Positions 1 to 6,722 of a stretch of DNA of 23,215 bases are shown piece by piece. Position numbers and translations under genes: made by a program. The stretch comes from CG10-46-32 sp964606465. Lineage in GTDB: Bacteria; Patescibacteriota; Patescibacteriia; UBA2169. Every line of letters starts with the position of its first letter. Positions within the stretch are counted from its first letter, which is position 1. Under the pieces are notes generated by a model. That model did not search any database, was not told the DNA's origin, and saw only the letters and a program-made list of their open reading frames with translations. The DNA is taken from NCBI GenBank assembly GCA_964606465.1, contig CAZSGI010000006.1:1-23215 (forward strand). Reading direction: 5' to 3'.

Positions 1-1400
1 GCGTACAGCGCCCAGCCAGCTATGACGGAAAGCAACGTAATCTTCATAATGGAGCCGAACACGCGCGTATCATCCAAATCCCCGAGCCGTTTGCGCAACA
101 AAAGCCATAACACCAGCACGTTGGCGATACTCGCGATTGAGAATCCCAAGCCAAGCCCGGCAACGCCCATGACCACGGAGAGCTTGAGCGAGAGGTAGAT
201 GTTCAAGGCCAATGACAATGCGCTCACAAACACAGGGGTCTTGGTGTCCTGCAACGCATAGAACACGCGGGCAATCAACGGAATCAAACTCTGCGCGAAC
301 AGGGAAATTGCAAAAAATGACAAGGTGCGCGCCGTGAGGATGGTGTCGGTCCAGTCAAACTCTCCCGCGCCGAGTACCAGCCTGACGATATGGGCACGGA
401 GCAGGATGATGAAAATTGACGACGGAACCGCGATGAACAGGATGCGGCGCATGGCTCTGGAAAACGACGCAATCAGGTGCGGCACGTCCTTCTTGACCCA
501 CGCCTCGGAAAACAGGGGGAAGTACGCGAGAGAGACGGGAATCGCGAAAATGCCGATGGGAACGTTCTGCAAATTGTTGGCCGCGTTGAAAACGGCGACT
601 GACCCGATGGCGAGCGTTGAGCCGATGACCGTTGAAACCACCTGGTTGATCTGGTTGATTGCCAAGCCGAACGTGCGCGGCAGCATCAGCCATCCGATGC
701 GCCATACCCCCCGCATGCGCCAATTGATTCGGAAGGAGTACTTAAACCCAAGGCGCGCCAAAGACGGGAACTGGACCAGGAAGTGCAAAAACGCGCCCAG
801 CACCACGCCCCAGGCAAGCCCCTCAATGCCGAACATGGGCACCAGAACCGTAATGCCGAGGATTATGCCGATGTTGTACATTACGGGCGCGACCGCGAAC
901 GCGGTAAACCGCTTGAACGCATTTAAGATGCTTGAGGCGATGTTGGAGAGCCCCAAAAACAGGATGCCGATGAGCATGATGCGCGTGAGCTCTGCGGTTG
1001 CGATGCGTTTCTGGAGGTCAAACCCCGGCGCGATGATGCTGACGAGCTCCGGCGCGTAGATGAACGCGAGAATCCCGAGGACCAAGAGCGCAACCAGGAT
1101 GATGTTGAGTATGGAGTTCGCGATCTTCCAAGCCTCTTGCTTGTTTTTGTGCCAGTACTCAAGGAACACCGGAATGAACGCGGCGGACAAGGCGCCCAGG
1201 ACGAGCGTGTTGAAAATCAGGTCAGGCACGCGGAATGCCGCGTAGTACGTATCAAGCGTGTCTCCGGCGCCGAATGTTGAGAACAAGAGCCGGTCCCGAA
1301 ACAAGCCGAGGCCGCGGGAGAGGAGCGAGAAAAAGGCGATGATGATTGCCCCGCCGGTCGCGGTGGTGGTGAGCTTGTTTTTGAACGATTTCACTGTCAT
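1..1400 (-). CDS. murJ: MurJ lipid II flippase, C-terminus beyond window edge
   Basis: Integral membrane flippase of the MOP (MviN/MurJ) superfamily, which moves lipid II across the cytoplasmic membrane for peptidoglycan synthesis. My translation of the minus strand from the ATG at 1400 gives an uninterrupted frame of about 466 codons running off the left edge. It begins MTVKSFKNKL and is hydrophobic throughout, with the family N-terminal signature: arginines at 29 and 35, FGAGDTLD near 43-50, AAFRVPDL near 54-61 and GALSAAFIPVF near 69-79. Family members are usually about 500-550 aa, so roughly the last helix or two is missing. The start is chosen because AGGAAAGG lies 9 nt upstream; a GTG two codons later is less well spaced. 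The ATG falls inside the motif CTCGCAATGACA, which is the end of a repeat found just upstream. A candidate promoter lies at 1560-1565. Confidence 0.93.
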   Translation of the reverse strand, partial: MTVKSFKNKLTTTATGGAIIIAFFSLLSRGLGLFRDRLLFSTFGAGDTLDTYYAAFRVPDLIFNTLVLGALSAAFIPVFLEYWHKNKQEAWKIANSILNIILVALLVLGILAFIYAPELVSIIAPGFDLQKRIATAELTRIMLIGILFLGLSNIASSILNAFKRFTAFAVAPVMYNIGIILGITVLVPMFGIEGLAWGVVLGAFLHFLVQFPSLARLGFKYSFRINWRMRGVWRIGWLMLPRTFGLAINQINQVVSTVIGSTLAIGSVAVFNAANNLQNVPIGIFAIPVSLAYFPLFSEAWVKKDVPHLIASFSRAMRRILFIAVPSSIFIILLRAHIVRLVLGAGEFDWTDTILTARTLSFFAISLFAQSLIPLIARVFYALQDTKTPVFVSALSLALNIYLSLKLSVVMGVAGLGLGFSIASIANVLVLWLLLRKRLGDLDDTRVFGSIMKITLLSVIAGWALY

Positions 1401-1406
1401 TGCGAG
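1395..1406. repeat. Truncated end of REP-like unit carrying the murJ start codon
   Basis: The plus strand reads TGTCATTGCGAG, identical to the outer 12 nt of the adjacent repeat unit at 1419-1430 and exactly 24 bp from it. On the minus strand it reads CTCGCAATGACA, and the ATG inside it is the murJ start. Only the end motif is present, not the full 38-nt hairpin. Confidence 0.75.
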
Positions 1407-1418
1407 CGACCTTTCCTA

Positions 1419-1545
1419 TGTCATTGCGAGGGAGTGTACTCACGACCGAAGCAATCCTAACGTTGCGCGGGAGACTGTTGCGCACACATGCCTCCTCTCG
1501 CCGATAAGATTGCTTCACCCTTGAGTACAAGGGTTCGCAATGACA
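1419..1545. repeat. Inverted pair of 38-nt REP-like hairpin units
   Basis: Two units of 38 nt, 1419-1456 and 1508-1545, face each other across a 51-nt centre. Both, read inward, have TGTCATTGCGA at the outer end and GAAGCAATC at the inner end. Each unit can fold by itself: the ends pair (ATTGC with GCAAT), and there is an inner stem around a central GTAC (CCCTT/AAGGG in the right unit, GAGT/ACTC in the left). Both have GTAC at unit positions 18-21. The two arms can also pair with one another to form a long cruciform. End motifs of this kind (CATTGCGAG ... GAAGCAATC) are familiar from intergenic repeats in many uncultured bacterial contigs. No transposase gene is present in the window. Confidence 0.8.
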
Positions 1546-1559
1546 ATCAAATATGCCTT

Positions 1560-1565
1560 ATTCTA
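1560..1565 (-). promoter_or_regulatory. Candidate -10 box of murJ promoter
   Basis: The minus strand has TAGAAT preceded by TGG, giving an extended -10 (TGGTAGAAT). It lies just beyond the U-tract of the terminator at 1578-1614. The -35 position at 17 bp spacing is only a T-run. Transcription from here would produce a murJ leader of about 150 nt that contains the paired repeat units. Confidence 0.4.
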
Positions 1566-1577
1566 CCACATTTTTCA

Positions 1578-1614
1578 GCAAAAAAAAAGCCGGCATCCCA
1601 TGTGAGATGCCGGT
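1578..1614 (-). terminator. Strong intrinsic terminator
   Basis: On the minus strand, CCGGCATC and GATGCCGG form a perfect 8-bp GC-rich stem with an 8-nt loop, followed by C and nine T residues. It lies about 180 nt after the stop of the Cys-rich gene and before murJ, so it separates the two transcription units. Confidence 0.9.
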
Positions 1615-1792
1615 TGGCTGTTCTGTTCCCAGGGGGCCACCCCGTACTTGAAAGGTCATATTCGCATGGCTGACCTCCTTGCCCAATCTGGCGGTTAGCC
1701 CGCGTCATCGCCGACGCTTCTTTGGGCGATTATTCGCGGAAGGTGGAAGATGTCAGGCTGATGGGCCTCTACCGGGCATCCCGGCTGACCCC
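1615..1792 (-). other. Structured gene-free stretch between Cys-rich gene and its terminator
   Basis: This 178-nt stretch holds no convincing gene. On the minus strand it can form several short stems, for example ATCGCC with GGCGAT, and GTCAG with CTGAC enclosing CCGGG/CCCGG. Near its end is an almost ideal Shine-Dalgarno sequence, AAGGAGGTCA, 6 nt before ATG CGA ATA TGA (Met-Arg-Ile-stop). That stop overlaps a second ATG at 1659, which opens a 33-codon frame ending at 1558 and crossing the terminator. It could be a 3' UTR, a small RNA or a leader-peptide region; the sequence does not decide. Confidence 0.4.
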
Positions 1793-2317
1793 TCACGCGG
1801 TGGTGGCGGGGGCCGGGGTGCGGTGGCTGTTGGGGGCCACGTCGCGCGCGGAGGGCTTGTGGGGCTTGACGTGCCCGTTGCCGCCCGCGAGCGGAATGCC
1901 CTGGAGGTAGTCCAGGACCTGCCTGGTGCGCCGGCGCTCTTCGTCCGCTTCCTGATCCTTGTCGCGCTGGAAGCGGCCGTTGGTCAGGTCGTCCACGGTC
2001 TTCTTGAGGAGCAGGAACGAAGGCCGCCTGTCTCGCTTCACCTGCTCGCACCTGGCCCCGGCCTCCCTCTTGCAGGGATCGCAGACAATGAGCTTCCGTC
2101 TCTCCATGTGCTCCACAGTGAGCTGGTGCAGGTCAAACCCGTGCGGAAAGACCTCTTTCCACTCGTCGCCGGTGAACGCCTGCACCAGGTTGGCGCAGAC
2201 GTGCCATGCGAGGTCCAGAGGGATCTCGCCCTCGCACCCGGTGAAACCGCATCCGCACGTGACTGTCTCGCAACCTGCGATGACCAGCGCGCGGTACTCT
2301 TCAATGGGCTTGGGCAT
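1793..2317 (-). CDS. Orphan Cys-rich protein, putative zinc-binding
   Basis: I do not recognise this 174-aa protein. It has eight cysteines in two groups, C16-x4-C21-x-C23-x4-C28 and C79-x2-C82-x7-C90, plus C41, with several histidines (H39, H59, H64, H70). This spacing suggests one or two zinc-binding knuckles, but that is inference. A charged, probably helical segment rich in Arg, Glu and Asp follows (about 94-135). The C-terminal 35 residues are Pro/Ala/His-rich and look disordered. There is no signal peptide or membrane helix. The ATG at 2317 is chosen because GGAGGG lies 6 nt upstream; the frame stays open further upstream, to 2545, but runs into the promoter, and the in-frame ATG at 2476 sits only 1 nt from its GGAGG. 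The gene has its own promoter (2534-2562), structured leader and terminator, so it is monocistronic. Confidence 0.72.
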   Translation of the reverse strand: MPKPIEEYRALVIAGCETVTCGCGFTGCEGEIPLDLAWHVCANLVQAFTGDEWKEVFPHGFDLHQLTVEHMERRKLIVCDPCKREAGARCEQVKRDRRPSFLLLKKTVDDLTNGRFQRDKDQEADEERRRTRQVLDYLQGIPLAGGNGHVKPHKPSARDVAPNSHRTPAPATTA

Positions 2318-2340
2318 ATGATTCCCTCCGTGAGAGTGAG

Positions 2341-2498
2341 TTGCCAAGACCAAACTGGAGGTCAGGGTGGAGATGGGTTTATGTATGATGAAACCCTCCC
2401 GTATAAACCCTGGGGCTAGATGGCAAATCCATACTGCCTTACGGCGATATGGTCCGAAAAGACGCCACCAGCGCATCCCTCCAGATTGGTCTTGGCAA
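2341..2498. repeat. 21-bp inverted repeat enclosing a folded leader
   Basis: The arms 2341-2361 and 2478-2498 are inverted copies of 21 nt with one mismatch (outer part TTGCCAAGACCAA). Inside is a second inverted pair, GGGTTTAT (2375-2382) and ATAAACCC (2403-2410). The whole element lies between the promoter at 2534-2562 and the start codon at 2317, so the mRNA of the Cys-rich gene would begin with a long closed structure ending about 24 nt before the start codon. I recognise no known riboswitch class. A non-autonomous mobile element is an alternative, but I see no target-site duplication. Confidence 0.65.
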
Positions 2499-2533
2499 AA
2501 AAGGAATGAACAGTTTTTTGATGATAAGGCGGT

Positions 2534-2562
2534 ATTATAGCACAAATCAAAAAACCTGTCAA
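2534..2562 (-). promoter_or_regulatory. Consensus sigma-70 promoter of Cys-rich gene
   Basis: The minus strand reads TTGACA (2562-2557), exactly 17 bp, then TATAAT (2539-2534). Both hexamers and the spacing match the sigma-70 consensus fully. It is the best promoter in the window. Expected transcription start is near 2527, giving a leader of about 210 nt. Confidence 0.9.
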
Positions 2563-2574
2563 GGGTTTTGACAG
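2556..2574. promoter_or_regulatory. Dyad overlapping the -35 box, putative operator
   Basis: CTGTCAA-N5-TTGACAG is a perfect 7-bp inverted repeat. Its left half contains the -35 hexamer of the minus-strand promoter and its right half presents a second TTGACA facing the plus strand. The position suits a repressor operator, but a chance product of two -35-like hexamers is possible. No regulator gene is adjacent. Confidence 0.45.
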
Positions 2575-2580
2575 TGTACT

Positions 2581-2606
2581 TTTTTAGGCTAAAAATAGCC
2601 TAAAAA
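2581..2606. terminator. Perfect AT-rich hairpin, weak bidirectional terminator or operator
   Basis: TTTTTAGGCTA (2581-2591) and TAGCCTAAAAA (2596-2606) are perfect inverted copies of 11 nt around an AAAA loop. Only three G-C pairs are present, so termination would be weak. It lies about 75 bp beyond the stop of the DUF4012 gene and 18 bp upstream of the consensus -35 of the Cys-rich gene; it could be the end of one unit or a regulator site for the other. Confidence 0.5.
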
Positions 2607-2634
2607 GTATATACAAACTCCCACGCGACGTTAA

Positions 2635-2672
2635 GATTGCCACGTCGGCGGGTACGCCTCCTCGCAATGACG
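2635..2672. repeat. Solo 38-nt REP-like unit
   Basis: This single unit has the same length and end motifs as those at 1419-1545: GATTGC at one end and CGCAATGACG at the other, with GTAC again at unit positions 18-21. The inner stem has different bases (GGCG/CGCC), consistent with conserved shape rather than sequence. It lies just after the stop codon of the DUF4012 gene. Confidence 0.75.
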
Positions 2673-2679
2673 CCATGCG

Positions 2680-5535
2680 TCACTTCTCAAAAGAAACCGC
2701 AAAGCCGGTGTCTGACGCAAGCTGGCCCTCAAATACGGTTAATCCGGGCCCTAAAACATCAACCTTCCCGTCCCCTGCCGCCTTGCTCCAGGAAACTGAC
2801 CATTCCGTTGGGTAGCGCAAAGAAACCGAGTACGGAATCGGCCGCGCGCCGGGTTGCTTCTGAATGATCAGAGCGTACCCGTTCCTGGCGTTCGGGTTCA
2901 GCACGTCGTAGGGTTTGATCCTGAAGGGCAGCTGGTACTTCACGTTCGCGACCGCCACGTTCCCGGGTGAAACCTGCAGCCAGTTGCCGAACACGGTCTT
3001 TCCGAACTCGTTCGTGATGCGCGTGCCGCTCGCCTCGTCAATGATCACCTTGCCCTCAATGGCGGCGAGCTCCGCATCATCCTGGTAGTACGGCTGCGGC
3101 CGTTCGAACAGAGACCCGTCCGGAGGCTTCGCGCCCTCGAACGAGACCAGCTCGCTCCCCTCCGGAGCGTACACGCGCACGTAATCCACGTTGTTGGCGC
3201 CGGTGAACGGGTTGCCAGGGTCGCCGTTGTGCTGCCGGATGACCGTGAGTTCCGCGAAGACGTTCCCGGCGCCATCAACGGTGATTTCCTGATCCCAGGA
3301 CTCGCTGATCACCCCGTCGGTCTTTCCCCCGCCGATGTTCGCGTGGACCACGGAGAGGTAATCCGCGCTCCCGGACACGATACTCGGCTGCCAGCCTCGC
3401 TGCGCAAAGAGCCGGTTTGTCGCCTCGTCGCTGAAGTAGAATAAAATGTTTTTTTCGGTAATCTCGGATCTGACCAATGCGAGTATCGCGAGCAGATCAT
3501 CGTTGCCCGAGGCGAGCAGCTTTTGGAGAACCAGCGGCAGCAACTCACCGATGTACGCTTTTGGTTTGTTCTCTTCTTTGTCGTAGGCGAGTTCAACCTC
3601 TCTCTGGATGTGGTCCAGCACGTTCTCGCTCGTCAAGGTAACTTCGTACTCCGCTGCCTCCACCGGACCGGTGAGGGCGAGCAGCTTCTCCAGGGTGGTC
3701 GCCTGCACCGCAATCACCCCGTCAACCGTGGAAAATCCCGCGTGCTCCAAGAACCACACCACCTTTCGGGCGCTTCTGGGCCAGTCCGGATACCAGTTCG
3801 CATCCTGCAGCTCCCACCTGCTGTTGATGAGGGAGAGCGGTTTGGGCGCTTTGACGTGCTCCGAGAGATAGCCTTGGAAATCGTACGCCCCGCCGCCCGG
3901 AACGTCTATGTTTGTCACCTGCCCGCCCGCAACGTCCACGAACGCGAGGCTACCGATGAACCCGCCGGCAGGGCGCAGCTCGTTGTTGTTCTGGAAGAGC
4001 ACGGCGTACCGTTTTGAGCCCGAGCTTCCGAGCAGTTCGGAGAGCGCACCCAAAAGCCCGATGCCGTCTTGGATTGCGGCGCTCCCGCGCGGGAGCGCCT
4101 CGGTCGCGGCCGTAAACTTCTCGCGGTACTCGGGCGGCACGCTTTCCGGACTGATGAGTGCAAGGTGCGTTTGCGCGCTCTGCAAGTGCGGCAGGCTCGC
4201 CGCAAGCGAGGAACGCATCCGCTCAAGCAACACGATGGGGCTCGAGTCTCCGGCGTCCGCAACGGCTTCGGCAAGGTACTGCCCTGCCGCGGCGAGCGCA
4301 ACTCCCGCGCCGATGGCGTGCAAGCCGTCCTGCCCGGCGGGGAGAACCTCAACCAACGCGCGCATGCCCGCGTTGAGCGAAGAGAGGCTCGCGCGCGCTT
4401 CGTTGAAGCTGGTCCGGGCGGATACGATGTCCAAGGACGCGATGTTCGCGTACCCTTCGCGGGTGGCGCCGAGCACGCTGCCGCGCAGAATACCAATCTG
4501 TTCGGGCACGGTTTCCAAAAATTTAACCGGCAGCATCACGAGGACGGCGACGAACATGAGCGCCGCGAGCTTGCGGTAAAAATTTTTGGGGGGACGGAAA
4601 AAGACGGAAACGTAATTTCTCGCGGTTTCGTACGCAGCACGCGCGAAAAGGAGCGCGAACGTACCCCCCTCGCTCACCGCGCGGTACACCCCCGCAACCG
4701 CAATGGCGAGAATCTTAATGGGTATGACCAGTACCGCGCGAACCGCCGCAATGATTGCAAAAAACGCGTGCTGGATGGCCCACGAAACTCCCGCGCCGAG
4801 CAAGCGGGCAACCCTGATGGCGCCGCGGTTGCCGACTTCAACGAGCGAAAGCAGCACCGCGGCACCGAGCAGAAACCCGAGCGGGATGGAGAGCACGAAT
4901 TCGAACAGCCACCGGACGACGCCGCGCGCGGCGCCACCCGCGAGGGAGAGCACGGAACGGTGAAGCGCGGAACGCGCGACGGATGAGCGTTTCCGCTTCC
5001 GAGCCGACGGCGACGCAGCGGAGACGCGGCCGAGTAAATTGATGGTAACGCGCGAGGCGCGTTGGCGCATGCCCGCGGCCTCCCTCCGCAAGCGCTCCAT
5101 CTCTCGCGCGGTCGAGGCGCTCGAGCGCAACGGCACAGGCACCGCGGTTTTTTGGAAGGCGCGGCCTGGAGCGCGCGCGATCTCTTTTGCAGCCTCCTGT
5201 TCCCACTCATCCGGCAGGCGCACCACGTACGGAGAACGCCGCGAGGTGCGGGTAGCCACCGGCAACCGGTGGGCGTAGGCTGTAGCGCGCGAGCGGGCTT
5301 TGGGAGACGGTTCGGCTACCTTCCTCTCAACCGAAGATGCAGCGCGAGCGCCCGCGGTCCGATTGCGGTACCCCCGCGTCTTCACCAGCGCTTCGTAATC
5401 CTCGTGGTGGATCACCTTTTTGGTGATGGAAAAATCAAGATGTCCGTTCGCATCAAGGGGAGTTTTTCGCGAGGAGAGCGATGACGATGGCGCGCTTGTA
5501 TGCGGCGCGGCTTTCTTATTTTGTTTTTTTTGCAT
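2680..5535 (-). CDS. DUF4012 membrane protein with long basic N-terminal domain
   Basis: A 951-aa protein. The C-terminal half matches DUF4012 as I know it: VLFQNNNELRPAGGFIGS near 512-529 and ANWYPDWPRSAR near 589-600. The function of the family is not established; it often lies beside polysaccharide genes, as here, and an envelope role is inferred. Residues 1-200 are strongly basic and Ser/Ala/Arg-rich, probably disordered and cytoplasmic. Hydrophobic stretches follow near 208-233, 248-285 and 322-338, so residues after 340 are probably extracytoplasmic. The ATG at 5535 is chosen because the protein from there (MQKKQNKKAA) starts downstream of a TATAAT box; the frame is open further upstream but that part is a shadow of the neighbouring glycosyltransferase gene. 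No Shine-Dalgarno site is visible. Downstream come a solo repeat unit and a hairpin. Confidence 0.88.
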   Translation of the reverse strand: MQKKQNKKAAPHTSAPSSSLSSRKTPLDANGHLDFSITKKVIHHEDYEALVKTRGYRNRTAGARAASSVERKVAEPSPKARSRATAYAHRLPVATRTSRRSPYVVRLPDEWEQEAAKEIARAPGRAFQKTAVPVPLRSSASTAREMERLRREAAGMRQRASRVTINLLGRVSAASPSARKRKRSSVARSALHRSVLSLAGGAARGVVRWLFEFVLSIPLGFLLGAAVLLSLVEVGNRGAIRVARLLGAGVSWAIQHAFFAIIAAVRAVLVIPIKILAIAVAGVYRAVSEGGTFALLFARAAYETARNYVSVFFRPPKNFYRKLAALMFVAVLVMLPVKFLETVPEQIGILRGSVLGATREGYANIASLDIVSARTSFNEARASLSSLNAGMRALVEVLPAGQDGLHAIGAGVALAAAGQYLAEAVADAGDSSPIVLLERMRSSLAASLPHLQSAQTHLALISPESVPPEYREKFTAATEALPRGSAAIQDGIGLLGALSELLGSSGSKRYAVLFQNNNELRPAGGFIGSLAFVDVAGGQVTNIDVPGGGAYDFQGYLSEHVKAPKPLSLINSRWELQDANWYPDWPRSARKVVWFLEHAGFSTVDGVIAVQATTLEKLLALTGPVEAAEYEVTLTSENVLDHIQREVELAYDKEENKPKAYIGELLPLVLQKLLASGNDDLLAILALVRSEITEKNILFYFSDEATNRLFAQRGWQPSIVSGSADYLSVVHANIGGGKTDGVISESWDQEITVDGAGNVFAELTVIRQHNGDPGNPFTGANNVDYVRVYAPEGSELVSFEGAKPPDGSLFERPQPYYQDDAELAAIEGKVIIDEASGTRITNEFGKTVFGNWLQVSPGNVAVANVKYQLPFRIKPYDVLNPNARNGYALIIQKQPGARPIPYSVSLRYPTEWSVSWSKAAGDGKVDVLGPGLTVFEGQLASDTGFAVSFEK

Positions 5536-5560
5536 GCGCGCGGATGTTTGACGTGCGCTG

Positions 5561-5590
5561 ATTATACCACACTCTCGCGGTACACCGCAA
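5561..5590 (-). promoter_or_regulatory. Promoter of DUF4012 gene overlapping upstream stop codon
   Basis: The minus strand has TATAAT at 5566-5561 and TTGCGG at 5590-5585, 18 bp apart. The stop codon TAA of the upstream glycosyltransferase gene is part of the TATAAT. The start codon lies 26 nt past the -10, so the leader is about 20 nt. The -10 is perfect; the -35 is weak. Confidence 0.6.
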
Positions 5591-6722
5591 CCGTCTCGCG
5601 CGCCATCTTTTCCCACGAGAAGAGCTTGGCGCGGCGCACGCCGCGCTCCGAGAGCTCGCGGTGCAGGGTATGCAAACCTCCCACCGCATCCAGGGCCGAC
5701 GTGATGGATTCCGTATCGTCGGGATCGAAGTAGCGCGCGCCGTCGGCCAAGACTTCGGGTAAGCTGGCCGCTCTCGAGCACACCACCGGAACGCCGCGCC
5801 GCGCGGCCTCGATCGGGGGCAAGCCGAACCCCTCGTACCGCGAGGGGAACGCGAAGCACTTCGCCCCGCGGTACACGCCGTCCAGCTCCCGGTCCGAAAC
5901 CGCTCCGGTAAAGATGATGTCGCGCCGTTGGTGCGGATCCGGAACCGCCCGATCCGCGTACGAGATGAGCGAGCGGTAGAACGAATCGATCCTGCCGACG
6001 AGCACGAGCTGCCAGTTGCGGCGGTGGCGCGCGCGCAAGAGCGCGTACGCGTCAACGAGTCGCTCGAGGTTCTTGTGCGGGTACGCGCTGCCCACGTACA
6101 GGAGGTACGGCTTGGTAATCTTGAACTTTTCCGCGAGCAGAGCTTCGAACTGGGGCGTATTGCGCATCACGTCCGTGCCGAGGAGCATCTCCTCCACGCC
6201 CGGGTATACCACCGCGATCCTCTCCTCGGGGACCGAGAGGTGGCGCACGATATCGCGCTTGGTGTACTCTGAAACCGCGATGATCTTCTTGGCCTTCCGC
6301 ACCGCGTTGGAGAGCACCGCGCGGTACCCCCAGAGCTTGAGCCGGTACTGCCACGCCGTGTGGGTGGACGCGCGTGTATCCGGAAAGTGGAACACGATCA
6401 AATCGTGAATCGTCACCACGTAGGGCACCGGGCACCAGTACGGGACGTTCAGGTGCGTGCCGTGAAAGAGCTCCACGCGCGAACGGAGGATGAGGCCGGG
6501 CATGAGCACGTGCTCCCGGAACCCGTAGTGCGGCACGTCGGCGCGCACCACGGTGAACCGCGACGGAGACAGCGAGAGGCTCCCGGCGGTTTCGGAGGTT
6601 ACGAACAGCACGTAGTGGTGGTCGTCGCTCTGTTTCGCTAATTCCAAAACGAGCCGCTCGGCATAGCGGCCGATTCCGCGGTGGTACGTTCCGTAGAGCC
6701 TGCAATCAATTCCGATGCGCAT
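5562..6722 (-). CDS. GT4-family glycosyltransferase (third in cluster)
   Basis: A 386-aa retaining glycosyltransferase of the GT4 family (GT-B fold), expected to add a sugar from a nucleotide donor to a lipid-linked glycan on the cytoplasmic face. It begins MRIGIDCRLYG, with a Gly-rich acceptor loop (HRGIGRYAE). The C-terminal donor half has YVGSAYPHKNLERL and the family E-x7-E element EGFGLPPIE. Length is normal. Its start overlaps the end of the preceding glycosyltransferase gene by 17 nt, suggesting translational coupling. It shares MRIGIDCR with the second glycosyltransferase. Sugar and linkage cannot be told from sequence. Confidence 0.92.
   Translation of the reverse strand: MRIGIDCRLYGTYHRGIGRYAERLVLELAKQSDDHHYVLFVTSETAGSLSLSPSRFTVVRADVPHYGFREHVLMPGLILRSRVELFHGTHLNVPYWCPVPYVVTIHDLIVFHFPDTRASTHTAWQYRLKLWGYRAVLSNAVRKAKKIIAVSEYTKRDIVRHLSVPEERIAVVYPGVEEMLLGTDVMRNTPQFEALLAEKFKITKPYLLYVGSAYPHKNLERLVDAYALLRARHRRNWQLVLVGRIDSFYRSLISYADRAVPDPHQRRDIIFTGAVSDRELDGVYRGAKCFAFPSRYEGFGLPPIEAARRGVPVVCSRAASLPEVLADGARYFDPDDTESITSALDAVGGLHTLHRELSERGVRRAKLFSWEKMARETVAVYRESVV

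Noticed and set aside
325..1059. Long plus-strand open frame opposite murJ
   Set aside because: It is the complement of a clear murJ frame with family motifs, and its translation has low-complexity, Arg/Met-rich composition with no domain.
1419..1545. Paired repeat as an intrinsic terminator or CRISPR remnant
   Set aside because: There is no U-tract after the hairpins, only two inverted units, and no regular spacers; a REP-like element fits better.
2318..2545. In-frame N-terminal extension of the Cys-rich protein
   Set aside because: It would start inside the promoter or at an ATG only 1 nt from its GGAGG; the ATG at 2317 has proper spacing.
2568..2596. Divergent plus-strand promoter starting from the second TTGACA
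   Set aside because: The -10 positions hold only TAAAAA or AAAAAT, and the transcript would run antisense into the DUF4012 gene.
3523..4986. Plus-strand open frames opposite the DUF4012 gene
   Set aside because: The minus-strand frame is continuous and carries DUF4012 motifs; the plus frames overlap one another and have no recognisable domain.
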